This document shows, in pieces, positions 18,461 to 27,253 of a DNA stretch of 64,000 nt. Made by a program: the position numbers and the translations under genes. Location of the stretch: positions 124,001 through 188,000 of the forward strand of contig NZ_JALJXJ010000010.1 of NCBI RefSeq assembly GCF_024170005.1, written 5' to 3'. Each line of letters opens with the position of its first letter. Position 1 is the stretch's first letter. This DNA is from Azospirillum lipoferum. GTDB lineage: Bacteria > Pseudomonadota > Alphaproteobacteria > Azospirillales > Azospirillaceae. The notes beneath the pieces are model-generated. The model saw only the letters and a list, made by a program, of their open reading frames with translations. It made no database searches and was not told the DNA's origin.

Positions 18461-19558
18461 TCACTTGATCAGATTTTCCGTTGCCGGATCGAAAAGCACG
18501 AGCTTGCTGGTATCGACCGCCAGCATGGTGGCGGTTCCTGCTTCGACCTGCTTGGGAGGCAGACGGGCCGTGACCTCGACCCCGCCGAGCTGGAAGACCG
18601 CAAGCGTGTCGGGACCGGTCGGTTCCACCACGTCGATATCCACGGTGATTGTGCCTGGCTGGCCGTTCGCAACGCTGAACAACTCGGGCCGGATGCCGAC
18701 CAGAACCGGGCGACCGGCGTAACGGGCCGCGGCGTCCCTGGACAGGCCGATCCCGGAAATCGTCGCCGGGGGACGGTTCTGAACCTCGATCACCGCCATC
18801 ACCTTGTCTCCCTCGACCCGCAGGGTTCCGGGAATGACATTCATCGATGGGGAACCGACGAACCTGGCGACATAGACGTTGGCCGGCCGGTCATAGACGG
18901 TTTGCGGTTCGTCGAGCTGCTGAACGACGCCACCCTTCATCACGGCGACGCGGGTTGCCAGCGTCATCGCCTCGATCTGGTCGTGCGTCACATACACGAT
19001 CGTCGTGCCGAGGCGCGCGTGCAGTCGCTTGATCTCGGTCCGCATGTCGACGCGGAGTTTCGCATCGAGATTGGAGAGAGGTTCGTCGAACAGAAACAGC
19101 CTGGGCTGACGGACGATGGCGCGGCCCATCGCGACGCGCTGCCGCTGGCCGCCGGACAATTGCGAGGGCTTGCGCTCCAGCAGGTGGGTGATCTGCAGCA
19201 TGTCGGCGGCGGCCTGGACGGCCTTGGCGCGTTCGGCCTTGGGCACGCCGCGGATCTTCATGCCGAACTGGATGTTCTGGCTGACCGTCATGGTCGGGTA
19301 GAGAGCGTAGGACTGGAACACCATCGCGATGTCGCGGTCCTTGGGTGACAGGTCGTTGACGACGCGCCCCGCGATCCGGATTTCTCCGCCGGAAATCGTC
19401 TCAAGCCCGGCGATCATGTTGAGAAGGGTCGATTTTCCGCATCCGGATGGCCCCAGCAACACGAGAAAATCGCCTGTGTCGATGGAGATGCTGACTTCCT
19501 TCAGCACTTCCAGAGAACCGTAGGACTTGCGGACACGATCAATTTCAAGAGTGGACAT
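18461..19558 (-). CDS. Carbohydrate ABC transporter ATP-binding protein (UgpC/MalK type)
   Basis: This 365-residue ATPase energises the importer encoded by the next three genes. Walker A (GPSGCGKST near residue 40), the signature [14 protein letters not shown], Walker B ([12 protein letters not shown]) and the switch His (VTHDQIEAM) are intact, followed by a C-terminal TOBE/MOBE regulatory domain (about 235-360). This architecture marks the CUT1 family (MalK, UgpC, SmoK) importing sugars, polyols or glycerol phosphates. It overlaps or nearly abuts the second GMC gene, tying transport to oxidation. Confidence 0.94.
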   Translation of the reverse strand: MSTLEIDRVRKSYGSLEVLKEVSISIDTGDFLVLLGPSGCGKSTLLNMIAGLETISGGEIRIAGRVVNDLSPKDRDIAMVFQSYALYPTMTVSQNIQFGMKIRGVPKAERAKAVQAAADMLQITHLLERKPSQLSGGQRQRVAMGRAIVRQPRLFLFDEPLSNLDAKLRVDMRTEIKRLHARLGTTIVYVTHDQIEAMTLATRVAVMKGGVVQQLDEPQTVYDRPANVYVARFVGSPSMNVIPGTLRVEGDKVMAVIEVQNRPPATISGIGLSRDAAARYAGRPVLVGIRPELFSVANGQPGTITVDIDVVEPTGPDTLAVFQLGGVEVTARLPPKQVEAGTATMLAVDTSKLVLFDPATENLIK

Positions 19559-19562
19559 TGCG

Positions 19563-20501
19563 TCAGCCTTTCACGGCGCCAGCCGTCAATCCGCGGACGA
19601 AGTAGCGTCCGGCGACGATGTAGACCAGAAGGGTGGGAATGCCGGCGATCATCGCGGCGGCCATGTCGATGTTGTACTGCTTGCGGCCGGTGGTCACATT
19701 GACGATGTTGTTCAGTGCCACGGTGATCGGGCTGTGGGCGCCCGAGGTGAATGAAACGCCGAACAGGAAGTCGTTCCAGATCTGGGTGAACTGCCAGATG
19801 CAGGACACCACGATGATCGGAATCGACGTGGGCAGGATGATGCTCCAGAAAATCCGGAAGAAACCCGCGCCATCCACCAGCGCCGCCTTGGTCAGATCGT
19901 CAGGCAGGGTCACGAAATAGTTCCGGAAGAACAGCGTCGTGAAGCAGATGCCGTAGGAAACATGGACAAGGATCAGTCCAGGGATCGATCCCGCCAGACC
20001 AATCAGGCTCAAGGTGCGGGCCATGGGGATCAGGATGGCCTGATAGGGCAGGAAGCAGCCGAATAGAAGGAGTCCGAACACGAGGTTGGCTCCCGGAAAC
20101 CGCCACTTTGTCAGGATGTAGCCGTTGATCGCGCCGATGCCGGTCGACAGGACAACGGCGGGAATCACGATCAGCAGCGAATTGACGAAGTAGGGCTTCA
20201 GCCCGGTGCATTCGGTGCCGATGCAGGCCTGCGACCACGCGACACGCCACGCATCCAATGTAAAGTTCTGCGGAAATCCGATGAAGGAGCCACCGTAGAT
20301 CTCCTCAAGCGGCTTCAGCGAGGTGGTGACCATGACCCACAGCGGCATCAGATAGGCCGCCGCCATGGCGATGAGCGTGGCGTAGATGAACAGTCGGCCG
20401 ATCCATGCCCGATTGTACCGGGGTGTCTCATCCGTTTTCGTCACGCGTCCGGAACCCGGAGCCGGGCTGGGGGAGGGCAGCGTCGATATTGCCTCAGCCA
20501 T
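19563..20501 (-). CDS. Carbohydrate ABC transporter permease, MalG/SmoG type
   Basis: A 312-residue permease with six transmembrane segments after a roughly 30-residue cytosolic lead. The EAA loop, which docks the ATPase, is visible around residues 205-225 ([21 protein letters not shown]). It forms the heterodimeric channel with the product of the neighbouring permease gene; the two genes overlap by eight bases. The sequence is closest in style to the MalG/SmoG/UgpE half of CUT1 importers. Confidence 0.93.
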   Translation of the reverse strand: MAEAISTLPSPSPAPGSGRVTKTDETPRYNRAWIGRLFIYATLIAMAAAYLMPLWVMVTTSLKPLEEIYGGSFIGFPQNFTLDAWRVAWSQACIGTECTGLKPYFVNSLLIVIPAVVLSTGIGAINGYILTKWRFPGANLVFGLLLFGCFLPYQAILIPMARTLSLIGLAGSIPGLILVHVSYGICFTTLFFRNYFVTLPDDLTKAALVDGAGFFRIFWSIILPTSIPIIVVSCIWQFTQIWNDFLFGVSFTSGAHSPITVALNNIVNVTTGRKQYNIDMAAAMIAGIPTLLVYIVAGRYFVRGLTAGAVKG

Positions 20502-21384
20502 TGTTGCGCTCCCGAAGTTCGGAGTAGAGGTAGGGAACGATGATGGCGGCGACGGTCATCAGCATCATCACCGCGCTCGCGGCACCGACGCCCATCTGGT
20601 TCCGGCGGAAGGTCGCGGAAAACATGAAGGTAGAGGGTAGCTCCGTTGCCGCGCCGGGGCCGCCGTTCGTCAGGGCCAGCACCAGATCGAAGCTCTTGAT
20701 GGCGATGTAGCTCAGCAGGACGACCACACTGAGCATCGCCGGGCGCAGCATCGGGATGATGATCTGGCGATAGATCAGCGGCAGGCTGGCCCCTTCGATC
20801 TGAGCCGCCTTGATGACGGAATTGTCGATGCCGCGCAGGCCGGCGAGAAAGATCGCCATTGCGAAGCCGGACGATTGCCAGACTCCCGCGATGACGACGG
20901 TGTAGATGGCCATCTGCGGATCGGCGATCCAGTCAAAGCGGAACGTCGCCCAGCCGAGATCGTTGACGACCTTCTGGATGCCCAGGCCGGGATTCAGCAC
21001 CCACTTCCAGGCGGTTCCCGTCACGATGAAGGACAGCGCCATCGGATAGAGATAAACCGCCCGCAGGAATCCTTCCGCCCGGACATGCTGGTCGAGAAGA
21101 ATGGCCATCAACAGACCAAGCCCGATGGAAATCGCAAGAAACAAGGTTGAAAAGATAAAAAGGTTTTCAACGGCGATGTGCCATCGTGGTGTCGCCCACA
21201 GGCGCGCGAACTGTTCCAGGCCTACGAAATCGTAGACGGGAACAAATTTCGACGAGGTGACCGAAATGACGCCGGTCCAAGCGATGAACAGATAGACGGT
21301 GACGAGGACGATCAGCAAGCTGGGGGCCACGACAAGACGTGGCAGCCAAGCGGCCAATCGTGAGGATTGCCTGGATGCGTTCAT
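20494..21384 (-). CDS. Carbohydrate ABC transporter permease, MalF/SmoF type
   Basis: This 296-residue partner permease has six membrane segments, with the EAA loop near residues 190-210 (VIKAAQIEGASLPLIYRQI). It pairs with the downstream permease. The start at 21384 (MNASRQSS) is chosen because the protein then begins just before the first helix; an in-frame ATG 24 codons upstream would add a polar stretch unusual in the family. The ribosome site is weak (GGAACCGG). Ninety-nine bases separate it from the binding-protein gene. Confidence 0.9.
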   Translation of the reverse strand: MNASRQSSRLAAWLPRLVVAPSLLIVLVTVYLFIAWTGVISVTSSKFVPVYDFVGLEQFARLWATPRWHIAVENLFIFSTLFLAISIGLGLLMAILLDQHVRAEGFLRAVYLYPMALSFIVTGTAWKWVLNPGLGIQKVVNDLGWATFRFDWIADPQMAIYTVVIAGVWQSSGFAMAIFLAGLRGIDNSVIKAAQIEGASLPLIYRQIIIPMLRPAMLSVVVLLSYIAIKSFDLVLALTNGGPGAATELPSTFMFSATFRRNQMGVGAASAVMMLMTVAAIIVPYLYSELRERNNG

Positions 21385-21483
21385 GTGCCGGTTCCAGTGG
21401 GATGGTCTGTCGAAGGGCTGGGTGGCGTGGCTGGGAAAGGGACCGGGCATCGCCAAAGAGGACGGGTTTCCGGCCCCATATCC

Positions 21484-22731
21484 TCAGCGAGCGTTTTCGA
21501 TGCCCTGGACGAGCATCTTGACGGCCTCGTCGGAACTCATGGTGCCGACGAAGAACTGACCCGCCACATCACCGAAGACAGCGGCGAACTCAGGCCTCGA
21601 AGCGAAGCCGTGGGTCATCGCCCCGATCATGCCGCCCTTTGCGATCGCCTCGGCCCGGTCCTTGAAGGCCAGCTTGGCGCAATCGTCGAACTCGTCGACC
21701 GGGACGTCGGTCCGGGCGGGAATCGACCCCTTGATCAGGTTGAAGCGCTTCTGGATCGCCGGATCCATCACGGTTTCGGCCAATGCGATCTGAGCCTTCT
21801 GAACGGCGGGATCCTTGACCTTGAACATGCCGAAGCTGTCGATCAGGTACTGGAACGAGGTGACGGGGGCAGGGGTCGGGAAACAGTAGAAATCCTTGTT
21901 CGGCTTCAGCCCCTTGGCCAGAAACTCGCCCTTGGCCCAATCGCCCATCACCTGCATCGCGGCCTGGCCGTTGATGACCATGCCCGTGGCGACGGCCCAA
22001 TCGCGACCGACGAAGTTGGCATCGACCAGCCCGCGGACCTCGCGGAGCATGTCGAACACCTTGACCATTTCGCGGCTGCCCAGCGCCTTCGGATCGAGGT
22101 CGATGGCCGTCTTCCTATAGAATTCCGGGCCGTTCAGATCGGCGAGAAGGGCATCGAAGATGACCTCGACCTGCCAGCTCTCGTCACCCATCGCCAGCGG
22201 AATGACGCCCCGCTCCTTCAGCTTCCTGCCGGCCTGGATCAATTCCGGCCAGCTTTTGGGAATGGGGATGCCGGCATCGTCGAAGATCTTCTTGTTGGCC
22301 CAAACCCAGTTCTGCCGGTGCATGTTGATCGGGGCAGCAATGAAGGTCTCCTGCGCCGTCAGGAAGGGCAGCAGCTGCGGCGGAAGGGCATTGCGCCAGC
22401 CACCGGCTTTCGCCTGGTCGTTCAGATCGCGAACCACATTCTGCTCGGCCCACTGCACGCCTTCCCAGCCGAGAAACTGCATTGCGCCCGGCGGATCACC
22501 GGCGGTCAGCCGAGCGCGGAGCGCCTGTTGGACATTGGCCCCGCTCATGCCGCCGACGGCGGAGTCCTTCCATTGGAACCCCTTGGCCTCCACCCCCTTG
22601 CGGATCACGCTCAGGGCCTCGATTTCGCTTTCGGCAACCCAATGGTGCATCACCTCGATGGCGCCCTGGGCGCGTGCGCCGACCGGCATCAACATCACGG
22701 CTGCAACAAGACCTGCAAAGATTTTCGACAT
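21484..22731 (-). CDS. ABC transporter sugar/polyol substrate-binding protein
   Basis: This 415-residue family 1 extracellular solute-binding protein has a signal peptide (MSKIFAGLVAAVMLMPVGARA, cleaved near ARA-QG). The mature protein has the alternating lobes of MalE-like proteins and conserved WANKKIFDDAGI and GDWAKGEF segments. It captures the ligand in the periplasm and delivers it to the permease pair. It resembles sugar-alcohol and disaccharide binding proteins, but ligand residues cannot be assigned with confidence. The ATG at 22731 has AGGGAAG nine bases upstream; the longer frame is unlikely. It is the first transport gene after the HpsN-like gene. Confidence 0.9.
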   Translation of the reverse strand: MSKIFAGLVAAVMLMPVGARAQGAIEVMHHWVAESEIEALSVIRKGVEAKGFQWKDSAVGGMSGANVQQALRARLTAGDPPGAMQFLGWEGVQWAEQNVVRDLNDQAKAGGWRNALPPQLLPFLTAQETFIAAPINMHRQNWVWANKKIFDDAGIPIPKSWPELIQAGRKLKERGVIPLAMGDESWQVEVIFDALLADLNGPEFYRKTAIDLDPKALGSREMVKVFDMLREVRGLVDANFVGRDWAVATGMVINGQAAMQVMGDWAKGEFLAKGLKPNKDFYCFPTPAPVTSFQYLIDSFGMFKVKDPAVQKAQIALAETVMDPAIQKRFNLIKGSIPARTDVPVDEFDDCAKLAFKDRAEAIAKGGMIGAMTHGFASRPEFAAVFGDVAGQFFVGTMSSDEAVKMLVQGIENAR

Positions 22732-22813
22732 TTGCGTGAACTTCCCTGTTGGTTTTTGAAAGACGGAATCGCGGGCCGTTGACCGGTTCCTCGCGACGCA
22801 TGCTGGACGTCGT

Positions 22814-22828
22814 CCGAACGCCGTTCGG
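22814..22828. repeat. Short hairpin between dehydrogenase and binding-protein genes
   Basis: CCGAAC (22814-22819) and GTTCGG (22823-22828) can pair around a GCC loop. It lies in the 142-base gap between the HpsN-like stop and the binding-protein start. It might attenuate or process the transcript so that binding protein is made in a different ratio; there is no T-tract. Confidence 0.3.
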
Positions 22829-22873
22829 GATGCCGGGATGGCGGTGGCCCGACCGGCGTCCGGTGCCGACGGG

Positions 22874-24184
22874 TCAGAGAGGAGCGGCCGGCATGCCGTA
22901 ACCGACATCCTGTCGGCCGTAACGGCGAACCCGGATGTTCGCCTGCTCGGCGTGGCCGGCGAAGCCTTCCATCAGACACAGACGGGAGCAGTAGGACCCG
23001 ATCAGGGCGGAGGCTTCGTCGGTCTCGATGCGCTGATAGGTGCAGGTCTTCAGGAATTTTCCGACCCAGAGCCCACCGGTGTAGCGGGCGGCCCGGTTGG
23101 TCGGCAGCGTGTGATTGGTGCCGATCACCTTGTCGCCATAGGAGACGTTCGTACGGGCACCGAGGAAGAAGGCGCCATAGTTTTTCATGGCGTCCAGGAA
23201 ATGGCCGGGGTCGCGCGTCATGACCTGGACGTGCTCCGACGCCACCCGGTCGCCTTCGGACACCATCTCTTCGAGTGTATCGCAGAGGATGATTTCACCG
23301 AAATCCTCCCAAGCCTTCGCCGCGATCGCCGCAGTGGGAATGATCTTCAGCAGCCGCTCCACCTCCGCCAGGGTATCGCGGGCCAGCTTTTCGGAGTTGG
23401 TGATCAGGACCGCGGGTGAATTGACGCCATGTTCGGCCTGTCCGAGGATGTCGGTGGCGACCAGCTCGCCATCGACGCTGTCGTCCGCGATGATCAGGGT
23501 TTCCGTCGGCCCGGCGAACAGGTCGATGCCGACCTTTCCGAACAGCAGCCGTTTGGCTTCGGCGACATAGGCGTTGCCCGGACCGGCCAGCATGTCGACC
23601 GGTGCGATGCTTTCTGTGCCGTAGGCCATGGCTGCGACCGCCTGCACCCCACCCAGACAGTAGATCTCGTCGGCTCCGGCCAATGCCTGGGCGGCGACGA
23701 TCTTCTCGGAAATCCTGCCATCGAAGGGAGGGGCGCAGGTGATCACCCGTTCGCAGCCGGCAACACGGGCCGTCAGGATCGTCATATGTGCCGATGCGAG
23801 CAGCGGATACTTGCCGCCGGGGACATAACAGCCGACATTCTGGATCGGAACGTTGTGGTGCCCCAGAAACACCCCGGGAAGGGTTTCGATCTCCAGATTC
23901 GACAGGGTCGCCTTCTGGGCCTCGGCGAATTTGCGGACCTGGTCCTGCGCGAACTCGATGTCCTTGCGCTCACGCCTGGTCAGGGAATTGATGCACGCGT
24001 CGATCTCCGCCTTGGAAAGACGGTAGGACGGGCGATCGAGCTTGTCGAAGCGGACCGAGAGTTCGCGGACCGCCTTGTCGCCTTCCTTTTCGACCTTTGC
24101 CAGAAGCTCCTGCACCGTTCTGGTGAGTGCGCTGTCGAGGCTGTTGTCGGCCTTTGAACGCGCCGACTTGATGTGTCTGATCAT
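22874..24184 (-). CDS. Histidinol-dehydrogenase-family enzyme, HpsN-like (sulfopropanediol dehydrogenase type)
   Basis: This 436-residue NAD-dependent zinc enzyme belongs to the HisD superfamily but no histidine biosynthesis gene is nearby. The zinc ligands of HisD appear conserved as GQAEHG (Gln, His), the SYGDK Asp and the [13 protein letters not shown]is, and the catalytic Glu-His pair appears as ASEHVQV. The C-terminal [11 protein letters not shown] block and its length resemble HpsN, which oxidises 2,3-dihydroxypropane-1-sulfonate to sulfolactate in two steps. Assignment to that reaction is tentative: it could act on another vicinal diol acid or polyol. Its operon holds a ThDP enzyme upstream and a sugar-type importer plus two GMC flavoproteins downstream, so a catabolic role is far more likely than histidine synthesis. 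Confidence 0.8.
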   Translation of the reverse strand: MIRHIKSARSKADNSLDSALTRTVQELLAKVEKEGDKAVRELSVRFDKLDRPSYRLSKAEIDACINSLTRRERKDIEFAQDQVRKFAEAQKATLSNLEIETLPGVFLGHHNVPIQNVGCYVPGGKYPLLASAHMTILTARVAGCERVITCAPPFDGRISEKIVAAQALAGADEIYCLGGVQAVAAMAYGTESIAPVDMLAGPGNAYVAEAKRLLFGKVGIDLFAGPTETLIIADDSVDGELVATDILGQAEHGVNSPAVLITNSEKLARDTLAEVERLLKIIPTAAIAAKAWEDFGEIILCDTLEEMVSEGDRVASEHVQVMTRDPGHFLDAMKNYGAFFLGARTNVSYGDKVIGTNHTLPTNRAARYTGGLWVGKFLKTCTYQRIETDEASALIGSYCSRLCLMEGFAGHAEQANIRVRRYGRQDVGYGMPAAPL

Positions 24185-24300
24185 GGGAACAGCTCTTCGT
24201 TTGCGGAAGCGAACGCTCCGCATTGCCGGAATTTGCAAATCGGGGAAGATCGGGGGGCGGCGTGCCCGTCGTGCGCGCCGCCGTCAAAGTCGGACAGCGA

Positions 24301-26103
24301 TCACAGGTGCTGTTCGAGGGCGCGCTTCTCGGCGTAAGCCTGCTGTTCCTTTTCATAGTAGGCGGGCGACGGGAAATCCCACCAGCCGGTGGCGAACGGA
24401 CCGGCCGCATCGCGGGAGGTGATCACCTCGACCAGTGCCGGGCCGCCGCAATCGAGCGCCGCCTTCAGCGACTTTTCGAGATCCTCGTCGGCGGTCACCT
24501 TCCAGCTCTCGACGCCGAAGCTCTTCGCGACCGCGGCGATGTCCGCGCTGTAGGGCTCGCCGTTGCCCTTGTGATGGTTGAATTCCGATGCGATGTGGCG
24601 TCCCAGGAACTTGCGCTGGCCGCCCCGGATCGACATGTAGCCCTGATTGTTCTGGACCATGAACACGACCGGTATGTTGTTCATCACCGCCGTGCCGAGT
24701 TCCGGCAGGGACATCATGAAGTCGCCGTCGCCGGTGATCGACACCACCTGGCGGTCCGGCATGGCCAGCTTGGCGCCCATGGCCGCCGGTACCGCCCACC
24801 CCATCGGCGAGAAGGAGCCGGAGGTGAGATGGGTGCGGGGGTGATAGACCGGGAAGGTCTGCTTGACGGCACCCTGCGTGTTGCCGGAACCGACGACGAC
24901 GATTCCGTCGCGGTTCATCACCTTGCGCAATGCGCCCAGCGGGCGCTGCGAGGTGAAGGGCGCCTCGCGGCTGTCGCGGCGGGGAGCGAGCATCGCTTCC
25001 CAATCCGCCTTGGCCTTCTGGACATCGGCCAGAAAGCTCTCGCGGCGGGAGACGGCCTTGGCGGCGTCGGCGTCGGAGATCAGCGCCAGCATGGCGGCCA
25101 GGGTCGCCTTGGCATCGGCGACGATGCCGACCTCGGTCGGGTAGTTCTTGCCGATCTCGTGGTGGTCGAGGTCGATGTGGATCAGCTTGCCCGGAGGAAT
25201 GGAGAAGCTGACGCCCTTGGCGTAGCTGGACGCCGACCAGTCGGTGAAGCGGCAACCGACGGACATGACCACGTCCGCCGAGGCCGTGATGCCGTTGCCG
25301 CAGGAGGTGCCGGTCTGGCCGACCGCGCCGATGAACAGCGCATGATCCTCGGAAATGGCGCCCTTGCCGTTCCAGGTGATCGAGACCGCGGCACCGAGCT
25401 TCTCGGCAAGCCGGGTCAGCTCTTCCGAGGCGTTGGCGGAAATCGCCCCACCGCCGGCGACGATCACGGGACGTTCCGCAGACAGCAGCAGCTTCACCGC
25501 TCGCTCGACTGCCTGGGGATCCGGATAGGCGACGCCGCGCGCCATGCGCAGATCGAGCGGATGGATATCGACGTCGGCCGCCTCGACCTGAATGTCCATC
25601 GGCACTTCGACATGAACCGGGCCGGGGCGGCCGCTCAACATCGTGTTGAAGGCACGATGCATGATGAAGGGCAGCTCGTCGACCCGACCGGCCTTGTAGG
25701 CCCGCTTCGTGACCTGCTCGGTGATGCGGGGGAAGGCGTTCTCGTTCTGGCGCTCGATCTCCTGCATCACGCCGTGACCCTTCATATGGGTCGCCGGACC
25801 GCCGGATACGAAAAAGGCCGGGATGGAGTCCGCATAGCAGGTCGCAAGACCGATGATCGTGTTGGTCGCGCCCGGACCGATCGACGTCGAGCAGGCCATC
25901 GGACGGCCGCTGGCACGGAAATAGCCGTCCGCCATGTGGACGGCGCTTTGTTCATGCATGACCTGGATAAAGGGAAGCTGCGAGCCTTCTTCGAGAAAAG
26001 CGTCGAACAGCGACCAGATGCCGTGGCCGGGAACACCCGCCACATATTCGACACCGTATTCCTTCAGCGCTCTGGCAACGACCTGGCCACCCGTCAGTTT
26101 CAT
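24301..26103 (-). CDS. ThDP-dependent enzyme, acetolactate-synthase-like large subunit
   Basis: This 600-residue protein has the three-domain plan of the acetolactate synthase superfamily. The N-terminal PYR domain contains the catalytic Glu in VMHEQSAVHMADGY (near 50), the central domain carries nucleotide-binding-like VIVAGGGA, and the C-terminal PP domain holds the ThDP motif GDGDFMMS with the partner NNQG (about 450-480). The family includes acetolactate synthase, glyoxylate carboligase, sulfoacetaldehyde acetyltransferase and IolD-type lyases. It lacks the sequence style of sulfoacetaldehyde acetyltransferase. Together with the HpsN-like gene it could cleave or condense an oxo intermediate of the imported substrate. 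The ATG at 26103 matches family N-termini. Confidence 0.82.
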   Translation of the reverse strand: MKLTGGQVVARALKEYGVEYVAGVPGHGIWSLFDAFLEEGSQLPFIQVMHEQSAVHMADGYFRASGRPMACSTSIGPGATNTIIGLATCYADSIPAFFVSGGPATHMKGHGVMQEIERQNENAFPRITEQVTKRAYKAGRVDELPFIMHRAFNTMLSGRPGPVHVEVPMDIQVEAADVDIHPLDLRMARGVAYPDPQAVERAVKLLLSAERPVIVAGGGAISANASEELTRLAEKLGAAVSITWNGKGAISEDHALFIGAVGQTGTSCGNGITASADVVMSVGCRFTDWSASSYAKGVSFSIPPGKLIHIDLDHHEIGKNYPTEVGIVADAKATLAAMLALISDADAAKAVSRRESFLADVQKAKADWEAMLAPRRDSREAPFTSQRPLGALRKVMNRDGIVVVGSGNTQGAVKQTFPVYHPRTHLTSGSFSPMGWAVPAAMGAKLAMPDRQVVSITGDGDFMMSLPELGTAVMNNIPVVFMVQNNQGYMSIRGGQRKFLGRHIASEFNHHKGNGEPYSADIAAVAKSFGVESWKVTADEDLEKSLKAALDCGGPALVEVITSRDAAGPFATGWWDFPSPAYYEKEQQAYAEKRALEQHL

Positions 26104-26506
26104 CGTGACGCCCTTCCAGCTTGTGATGTTCCGACCCAGACGCCGCGGTTGGCGTGGGGTGCAAACCTCGAATGCGTTTTGAGTGTCCGTTGCACAGGGG
26201 AGGGGGCGCAATTTCGCAAAGCAGCTTTCACTGGCGCGAGGTGACGCACAAATTCCTGGAAAGTGCGTCGGATGCGAAGGCGCTTTGCAGGGAATCCCGG
26301 ACAAAATCCGATCCGACCGCCCGATCAACAATCATTGTTGCTACCGGATTGGGCAGGCCCATCCGTGTTCCGGGGGCGCAGCTTCGCGAAGTGACGCACT
26401 GGATGCGTCGTTTCGCGACTAAATTAATGAGTCCGCGCACTTCTGCGTCAGCCTTCGCTGTGGCTTCATTGAAGCATCGCGCATCCATCTACAGGCAGGC
26501 TTACCC
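26104..26506. promoter_or_regulatory. Divergent promoter region with repeated GACGCA/TGCGTC operators
   Basis: This 403-base gap separates the minus-strand HpsN/ThDP/ABC operon from a plus-strand gene. It contains a palindrome with CGCGAAGTGACGCA (26385-26398) and TGCGTCGTTTCGCG (26404-26417), 12 of 14 complementary positions around CTGGA. A second pair, GACGCAC (26243-26249) and GTGCGTC (26263-26269), lies upstream. GCGAGGTGACGCAC (26236-26249) and GCGAAGTGACGCAC (26386-26399) are 13/14 identical direct repeats, and TGCGTC occurs again at 26444. These look like binding sites for a dimeric regulator, most simply the HTH protein encoded at 27254-28078, which is an inference. Confidence 0.55.
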
Positions 26507-27196
26507 GTGCAGAACAAGACGAGAGATCTTGCATTCGCCGACTCCTTCATCGTCGCGAAGCTGGTCGAGAATGTTGTGGATTATGTCGTTGATGACGCCA
26601 TTGTCGTGAACGTCAGCCCTTCCCCGATGGTGACCGGCGATGAGCATCCGGCGGTCGTGCCGGCCTGGAAATCGACCTGGCTCAAGGGCGCGCGCATCAG
26701 ATCGGCCGAGCGGGCAGCCCTGATCAAGGTGCGTCAGCCGACCAATCTTGGTGGCGTGATGTTCCGGGGATGGGATTGGCTGGGCAATCGCATCGCCAGT
26801 TTTCCGCGCGACACGCCGCTGTTCATTTCGGCACAGGATGAAATCGGTACAGTGAAGACCGATGCCCGGGTGTTCACGAACGAACGGAGCGTGCCGGAGC
26901 ATCTTCAGGAATTCACGGTAAAGCTGAACCTGTGGTGGGCTCCCGGCGATACCGACTGCTTCATCCACAACGAACACCCGTTCCTGGAAACCCACACCCA
27001 AATCCACGGCACCGGCCGCATGCAGAAGTTCAAGGAGCGCGATGCGGCGTCCCTGTACGAGGACGTGGTGATGCCCATCGGCTATTCGCATGATCCCTTC
27101 TGCCGGGTTGCCGGGGACAACCGTTGGACCTACCCGTGGCATCGATACTATGCGGACACGGAGTGTGTCTGGCTGGCGATCGAGTTGCATCCCTGA
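26507..27196 (+). CDS. Conserved protein of unknown function, cupin-like
   Basis: I do not recognise the family. The 229-residue product has no signal peptide or membrane segment. It is rich in beta-forming stretches with many aromatic residues; the second half has a His-rich segment (HNEHPFLETHTQIHG, about 160-175) and a closing YPWHRYYAD (about 208-216), which recall metal-binding cupins. GTG is used as start, with AGGCAGG upstream. It is transcribed away from the ThDP enzyme gene across the operator-rich region, so it probably belongs to the same regulon; a role as isomerase, decarboxylase or sensor cannot be told apart. Confidence 0.6.
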   Translation: MQNKTRDLAFADSFIVAKLVENVVDYVVDDAIVVNVSPSPMVTGDEHPAVVPAWKSTWLKGARIRSAERAALIKVRQPTNLGGVMFRGWDWLGNRIASFPRDTPLFISAQDEIGTVKTDARVFTNERSVPEHLQEFTVKLNLWWAPGDTDCFIHNEHPFLETHTQIHGTGRMQKFKERDAASLYEDVVMPIGYSHDPFCRVAGDNRWTYPWHRYYADTECVWLAIELHP

Positions 27197-27253
27197 CGGG
27201 GGGGCCGGGGGTGGAGCGGTTCCGGTTGGAACCGCGCCCCGCCACTCCGGTGA

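Noticed and set aside
22795-22800. A GACGCA half-site upstream of the ABC binding-protein gene, like those near 26400
   Set aside because: It is a single six-base half-site without a paired arm or the flanking GCGARGT; chance occurrence is likely in GC-rich DNA.
22874-24184. hisD of histidine biosynthesis
   Set aside because: No other his gene is nearby, the gene lies in a transport/oxidation operon, and C-terminal features differ from classic HisD.
24301-26103. Naming the ThDP enzyme sulfoacetaldehyde acetyltransferase (Xsc) because of the HpsN-like neighbour
   Set aside because: The N-terminal and central sequence is of the general acetolactate-synthase style and lacks the Xsc-specific stretches I know; the phosphate-dependent role cannot be supported.
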